Assembly: GCA_024232355.1 (NCBI GenBank)
Contig: JAAEPW010000849.1
Span: 1-6,574, forward strand
DNA: 6,574 nucleotides
From: Chloroflexota bacterium
Lineage (GTDB): Bacteria; Chloroflexota; Anaerolineae; B4-G1
Reading direction: 5' to 3'
The notes under the pieces are model-generated. The model saw only the letters and a program-made list of their open reading frames with translations, was not told where the DNA came from and made no database searches. The position numbers and the translations under genes were made by a program. Shown piece after piece: positions 5,678 to 6,574 of this stretch; within the stretch, counting starts at the first letter, position 1; every line of letters begins with the position of its first letter.

Positions 5678-6574
5678 GTGAAATGCTTTATCATAACCTT
5701 GAGTCTGATCTTGGCCGTTGTGCTCGCTGTGGGTGAACCTGCAGGCCTGGCCCAAAAGTCACCTGTCCTGAGCCCGTCGAAGGGGACGCCGGAACCGACG
5801 CCACCCCCTCCCACCGCTCCAGAGCGGAAAGAGGAATCGCCGCCTACACCCATTCCTACCAAAAAGCCGACCGCGATGCCGACACCGACGAGCACTGTAC
5901 CTCCACCGACACCCACGCCAGAACCACCCACGTCGGAACCCACGAACCCACCACCAACGGCGACGCCACTAGCAACCATCACGCCAGTACCCGCAGAGAC
6001 GCCGACGGCAATACCCAGCCCTACCGAAAAGCCAACCGCCATACCCACACCAACGATTACCGCTTTACCGGCGTCAAAACCGCCCCCAGCCACCTCTACG
6101 ACGATGGTGACCGGTAGCACGATCCTGGCAATTCTTTTCTTGGCTTTCACTGGCGTCACCTCGTTGCTCCAGACGATGGCCGTGCGCTCCCTGACACGCA
6201 CCTACCGTCAGCAGAAAACCCACGAGATGGAGTACCGCCAGTACCAGGTCATCGCCCGGCGCAAGGCAGAGATCGAGCAATTGCTGGCCGATGACGGCGA
6301 CTGGCGTCAGGTGTTGAAGCAGGTGATCGCCGATGCGGTGCCGGGTGTGTCCCCCACGTGGCTGACCGTGATGGACGTGTCCGCCACACCGGTGCCACAC
6401 TTTGACGTGACCGGTGAAGATGGCAAGAGATACACGTTCACCATTTCACCTAGCTTTGCTTTTCCGTGGCGGGCGCGGGCAATTCCGCTGGATGCCTCGT
6501 TGTCTCCGGCTATGCGGGTGGAGGTACAAGTGATTTGGGAATACTTGACGGAACAGCAGGGGATAGAGTTACCC
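5678..6574 (+). CDS. Single-pass membrane protein with Pro/Thr-rich stalk, 3'-truncated
   Basis: The reading frame starts at GTG 5678, 4 bases after the previous stop, and stays open for 299 codons to the window end, so the C-terminus is missing. Residues 1-25 are a signal peptide (MKCFIITLSLILAVVLAV, likely cleavage after GLA). Residues about 37-142 are a Pro/Thr-rich stalk with PTP repeats and a tandem 10-residue repeat. Residues about 147-169 are a membrane span (STILAILFLAFTGVTSLL). Arginines follow at once (RSLTRTYR), which by the positive-inside rule puts the rest in the cytoplasm. Residues 170-205 look like a charged helix, possibly a coiled coil, with YRQYQVIARRKAEIEQLL. The following part (WRQVLKQVIADAVPG, then FDVTGEDGKRYTFTIS) looks like a folded mixed domain that I do not recognise. 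Its place directly after a wall-anchored protein suggests a membrane partner that links the surface to the inside. Function is unknown. A dispersed repeat lies in codons 29-36, just past the signal peptide. Confidence 0.88.
   Translation, partial: MKCFIITLSLILAVVLAVGEPAGLAQKSPVLSPSKGTPEPTPPPPTAPERKEESPPTPIPTKKPTAMPTPTSTVPPPTPTPEPPTSEPTNPPPTATPLATITPVPAETPTAIPSPTEKPTAIPTPTITALPASKPPPATSTTMVTGSTILAILFLAFTGVTSLLQTMAVRSLTRTYRQQKTHEMEYRQYQVIARRKAEIEQLLADDGDWRQVLKQVIADAVPGVSPTWLTVMDVSATPVPHFDVTGEDGKRYTFTISPSFAFPWRARAIPLDASLSPAMRVEVQVIWEYLTEQQGIELP
5762..5787. repeat. Copy of a widespread short dispersed repeat
   Basis: The core TCCTGAGCCCGTCGAAGGG (5766-5784) closely matches the short element usually written CCTGAGCCTGTCGAAGG, which occurs in many copies in numerous bacterial genomes and is often translated as PFDKLRTG on one strand and LSLSKG on the other. 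Here the sense strand reads VLSPSKG and the antisense reads PFDGLRTG. It lies in frame between the signal peptide and the Pro/Thr stalk. Confidence 0.7.
5996..6055 (+). repeat. Tandem 10-residue Pro/Thr repeat in the stalk
   Basis: Codons 107-116 and 117-126 of the last gene encode ETPTAIPSPT and EKPTAIPTPT back to back. A related KPTAMPTPT occurs at codons 63-71 (5864-5890). The repeats build an extended, possibly O-glycosylated stalk; glycosylation is inference only. Confidence 0.75.

Noticed and set aside
5611..6201. 196-codon - strand frame rich in Gly and Val
   Set aside because: It is the antisense of the Pro/Thr stalk: CCN and ACN codons read as Gly and Val on the other strand. The + strand frame has a signal peptide, membrane span and ribosome site.

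Overview
The window holds four closely packed genes, all on the + strand: 2-1498 (open at the left edge), 1525-4242, 4279-5673 and 5678-6574 (open at the right edge). Gaps are 26, 36 and 4 bases. Each downstream gene has its own Shine-Dalgarno-like sequence, and no promoter or convincing terminator is visible inside, so this looks like the middle of one operon. All four products look exported or membrane-bound. The DNA is GC-rich. The mix of modules (a DUF11 domain, a YLPLV motif, a PPC domain, tail-fibre-like LDGQ repeats and long Pro/Thr stalks) is what I would expect from a Chloroflexota (Anaerolineae-like) genome. That placement is an inference from protein style, because no marker gene is present.

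Region by region: (1) 2-1498 is the C-terminal part of a very Cys-rich secreted protein with a Gly-Pro linker and one CGDG-type six-cysteine motif. (2) 1525-4242 encodes a secreted 905-residue protein: signal peptide, an N-terminal domain of the kind found on bacterial surface and tail-fibre-like proteins, six LDGQ/DDDTTY repeats, a short two-cysteine connector, and seven 44-57-residue repeats that most likely close into a seven-bladed beta-propeller. (3) 4279-5673 encodes a 464-residue wall-anchored protein: signal peptide, a small SYTLQGTLGQ-type module, DUF11, YLPLV, PPC, a proline-rich spacer and a complete LPETG sortase signal. (4) 5678-6574 starts with GTG and encodes a type I membrane protein: signal peptide, a Pro/Thr-rich outside stalk of about 105 residues, one membrane span, then a charged helix and a soluble domain predicted to be cytoplasmic.

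A reasonable reading is a cell-surface assembly: one or two secreted Cys-rich or repeat proteins for display or binding, one covalently wall-anchored partner, and one membrane-spanning protein that could link the outside to the cytoplasm. This is inference from layout. No enzyme active site, mobile element, RNA gene or CRISPR array is visible. Other points of note are a copy of a widespread short dispersed repeat inside the fourth gene, recently homogenised internal repeats in the second gene, a perfect inverted repeat in the Gly-Pro linker of the first gene, and a small hairpin between the second and third genes.
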